From Shinella sp. CPCC 101442 (GTDB taxonomy: Bacteria > Pseudomonadota > Alphaproteobacteria > Rhizobiales > Rhizobiaceae): a stretch of 64,000 nt of DNA. The notes beneath the pieces are model-generated. The model had not been told where the DNA came from, did no database searches, and was given only the letters and a program-made list of their open reading frames with translations. How positions within the stretch are numbered: position 1 is the stretch's first letter; each line of letters starts with the position of its first letter. Location: the NCBI RefSeq assembly GCF_024704725.1, contig NZ_JALIQS010000002.1:1048589-1112588 (forward strand), in the 5' to 3' direction. Below, piece by piece: positions 62,623 to 64,000 of this stretch. The translations under genes and the position numbers were made by a program.

Positions 62623-62836
62623 CGTTCCCTCGTTCTTGTTTACCGACCGGATTTCCCCTCGCGCGCGCTCCATCCGGCGCGCAAGGCGCCGAAGTCGGAA
62701 GAACATTGAGTTTCCAGGATCGCGGCGGAACGGACAGGCGGTGCGCTTTCGTTCAGCCCCTATAGACCTACTGTTGAACCGGCGACGCAACAATGCAAAA
62801 GATATATTCCTCATTATTAGTTTTTCTCATGGTACG

Positions 62837-63742
62837 ATGACCGAACGCCAACGCCGCAAACAGCTTGCCAATCTGCGCGCCCTACGCGCCTTCGAGGCCG
62901 TGGGCCATCACCGAAGCTTCACGGCGGCGGCAAACGAGCTTGCCGTCAGCCAGGGCGCGGTCAGTCACCAGATCAAGCAGCTCGAGGAGCGGCTCGGCCG
63001 CCGCCTGCTGGAGCGCAATGCGCGCGGTGTCAGCATCACCTCGGAGGGCAGTCTCCTGCTCGATGTGTGCGCGCGCGCCTTCGAGGAGATAGCCAACGCC
63101 CTGTCCCTGATCGGCCAGGAAAACGAGACGCGGATCCTGCGTATCCGTACCGGGCCCTTCTTCGCGATGGAGGTTCTGGTGCCCCGCATGGCCGGCTTTC
63201 TTGAGCAGAACCCCGGCATCCAGCTTCATCTCAGCAATCTGGAGGAACGCACGGGCGGATACGAGCGCGAGGATGCGCAGATCAGCTATTGCATGCATCC
63301 ACCGGCGGGCCACTACGCGGTCGAGGTGTTGCGCGAGCGCCTTGTACCCGTCTGCAGCCCGGCGCTGCTGGCAAGCGTCGAACGCGGCGCGGACCTCCTG
63401 TTCAGCCAGAGCGTCGCACGTCTTCACTATCGGAATGCCAACGACTGGAAGAACTGGCTCGCCCACAACCGCCTTCAGGAAACGCGCACGAATGCGAACC
63501 TCTTCTTCGACGACCAGCACACCCTGCTCGCCGCCGCCCGCTCCGGCCACGGCATAGGCTTCTCGCACCGCGCCTTCCTCGATACGGACATCGCACGCGG
63601 CACGCTCTGCGTCCTCTCCGAAGACACGTTCCAACCGGATGAATCCTACCAGTTCATCTGCCCGAAGGAGAGCATCGAAAGCAATCCTCCCCTCATGCGT
63701 TTCCGCGACTGGCTGCTCCAGGAGGTCGCAGCGGTACGCTAG
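62837..63742 (+). CDS. LysR-family transcriptional regulator (GcvA-like)
   Basis: 301 residues from the ATG at 62837. HTH NLRALRAFEAVGHHRSFTAAANELAVSQGAVSHQIKQLEERLGRRLLERNARGVSIT is close to the GcvA/AmpR group (SQGAVSHQIKxLE). Divergent from the amino-acid importer operon across 214 bases, so its likely target. Confidence 0.93.
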   Translation: MTERQRRKQLANLRALRAFEAVGHHRSFTAAANELAVSQGAVSHQIKQLEERLGRRLLERNARGVSITSEGSLLLDVCARAFEEIANALSLIGQENETRILRIRTGPFFAMEVLVPRMAGFLEQNPGIQLHLSNLEERTGGYEREDAQISYCMHPPAGHYAVEVLRERLVPVCSPALLASVERGADLLFSQSVARLHYRNANDWKNWLAHNRLQETRTNANLFFDDQHTLLAAARSGHGIGFSHRAFLDTDIARGTLCVLSEDTFQPDESYQFICPKESIESNPPLMRFRDWLLQEVAAVR

Positions 63743-63755
63743 AATGAGGACTTCT

Positions 63756-63974
63756 TCAAATCCAGGCGATCATTGATGAAACGAGAGCGGCCGCGGCAAG
63801 GTAGCTGGTTGCGAGGCGGCGCCAGTGCTTGAGCTTACAGAACAGGCGCTCGATGACGTTGCGTCCGCGACAAACTTTTCTGTCGCACTCGTCGGCCAGA
63901 TAATGGGTTTTGTTTGGGCGTCGGTCATGATGGTTTAGGTCTCCGTTTGGGATCGTGGCGGGACCATACCACAA
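63756..63974 (-). pseudogene. Decayed IS5-family transposase fragment
   Basis: Only the C-terminal end is recognisable: RNVIERLFCKLKHWRRLATSYLAAAALV, the conserved end of IS5/IS427-type transposases, preceded by YLADECDRK. The segment expected between RRLAT and YLA (Arg-Tyr-Asp-Lys type) is missing, and the upstream catalytic DDE parts are absent, so it is a remnant. No terminal inverted repeat was identified. It lies 14 bases after the LysR stop and reaches the window edge. Confidence 0.75.
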
Positions 63975-64000
63975 AAATACATATCGCGATAAAAAACATC

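Noticed and set aside
1..64000. CRISPR arrays, prophage genes, rRNA and tRNA genes
   Set aside because: No regularly spaced repeats, phage structural or integrase genes, or conserved RNA sequences were noticed on either strand; tRNAs were judged only by eye.

Overview
The window is high-GC, densely packed chromosomal or megaplasmid DNA from an alphaproteobacterium, most likely a member of the Rhizobiaceae (Rhizobium/Ensifer/Shinella/Agrobacterium-like). This rests on a hutXWV-hutH-type histidine/betaine locus with hutC, a RirA-style iron-responsive operator (TGA-N9-TCA) before a siderophore receptor, a rhizobial-type aldolase/short-chain dehydrogenase fusion, and an abundance of ABC importers. 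The genus cannot be fixed from the sequence. No rRNA, tRNA or CRISPR array was seen. The region is almost entirely catabolic and transport operons, each with its own regulator.

Layout. 1-4.7 kb: tryptophan/kynurenine breakdown (branched-chain-type binding protein, tryptophan 2,3-dioxygenase, 2-aminobenzoate-CoA-ligase-like enzyme; divergent arylformamidase). 4.7-12.5 kb: a minus-strand operon with an APC permease, flavin reductase, glutamine-synthetase-like ligase, TetR regulator, SRPBCC/alpha-beta-hydrolase fusion, an acyl-CoA-dehydrogenase-fold flavoprotein lacking the usual catalytic Glu, and a NicX-like ring-cleaving dioxygenase; together these look like an uncharacterised N-heteroaromatic or aryl-amine pathway. 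12.7-18.4 kb: siderophore uptake (reductase, binding protein, TonB receptor, AraC regulator). 18.4-27.9 kb: a deoxy-sugar/acid-sugar operon (L-fuconate-dehydratase-like, SDR, MaoC, Gfo/Idh/MocA, mutarotase, second enolase-superfamily enzyme, sugar ABC importer). 28.0-31.7 kb: IclR regulator, second MaoC protein, a leaderless binding-protein homologue and a CaiB/BaiF CoA-transferase. 32.1-37.6 kb: hutH-hutV-hutW-hutX and hutC; this HutH lacks the Ala-Ser-Gly triad that forms the MIO cofactor.

38.0-51.1 kb holds the most interesting system: a SorC-family regulator, an aldolase/SDR fusion, a ParE/Phd pair, a ribose-type ABC importer and, divergently, mtnK-mtnA-two-subunit transketolase-RuBisCO-like protein, all almost without gaps. 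This is best read as uptake and breakdown of 5-methylthioribose or a 5-deoxypentose through a kinase, an isomerase, a RuBisCO-like enzyme and a thiamine-dependent C2 transfer. I cannot match this combination to a described pathway. 51.1-57.9 kb: LysR regulator, a catalytically dead-looking hydrolase and an RND efflux pump. 58.0-63.7 kb: an amino-acid-type ABC importer with an M81 (MlrC-like) peptidase and LysR regulator. The right edge carries a decayed IS5-family transposase.

Strong GC hairpins recur between binding-protein genes and downstream permease genes, and between convergent genes. Several operator-like inverted repeats were found by eye and are listed; their assignment to particular regulators is inference.
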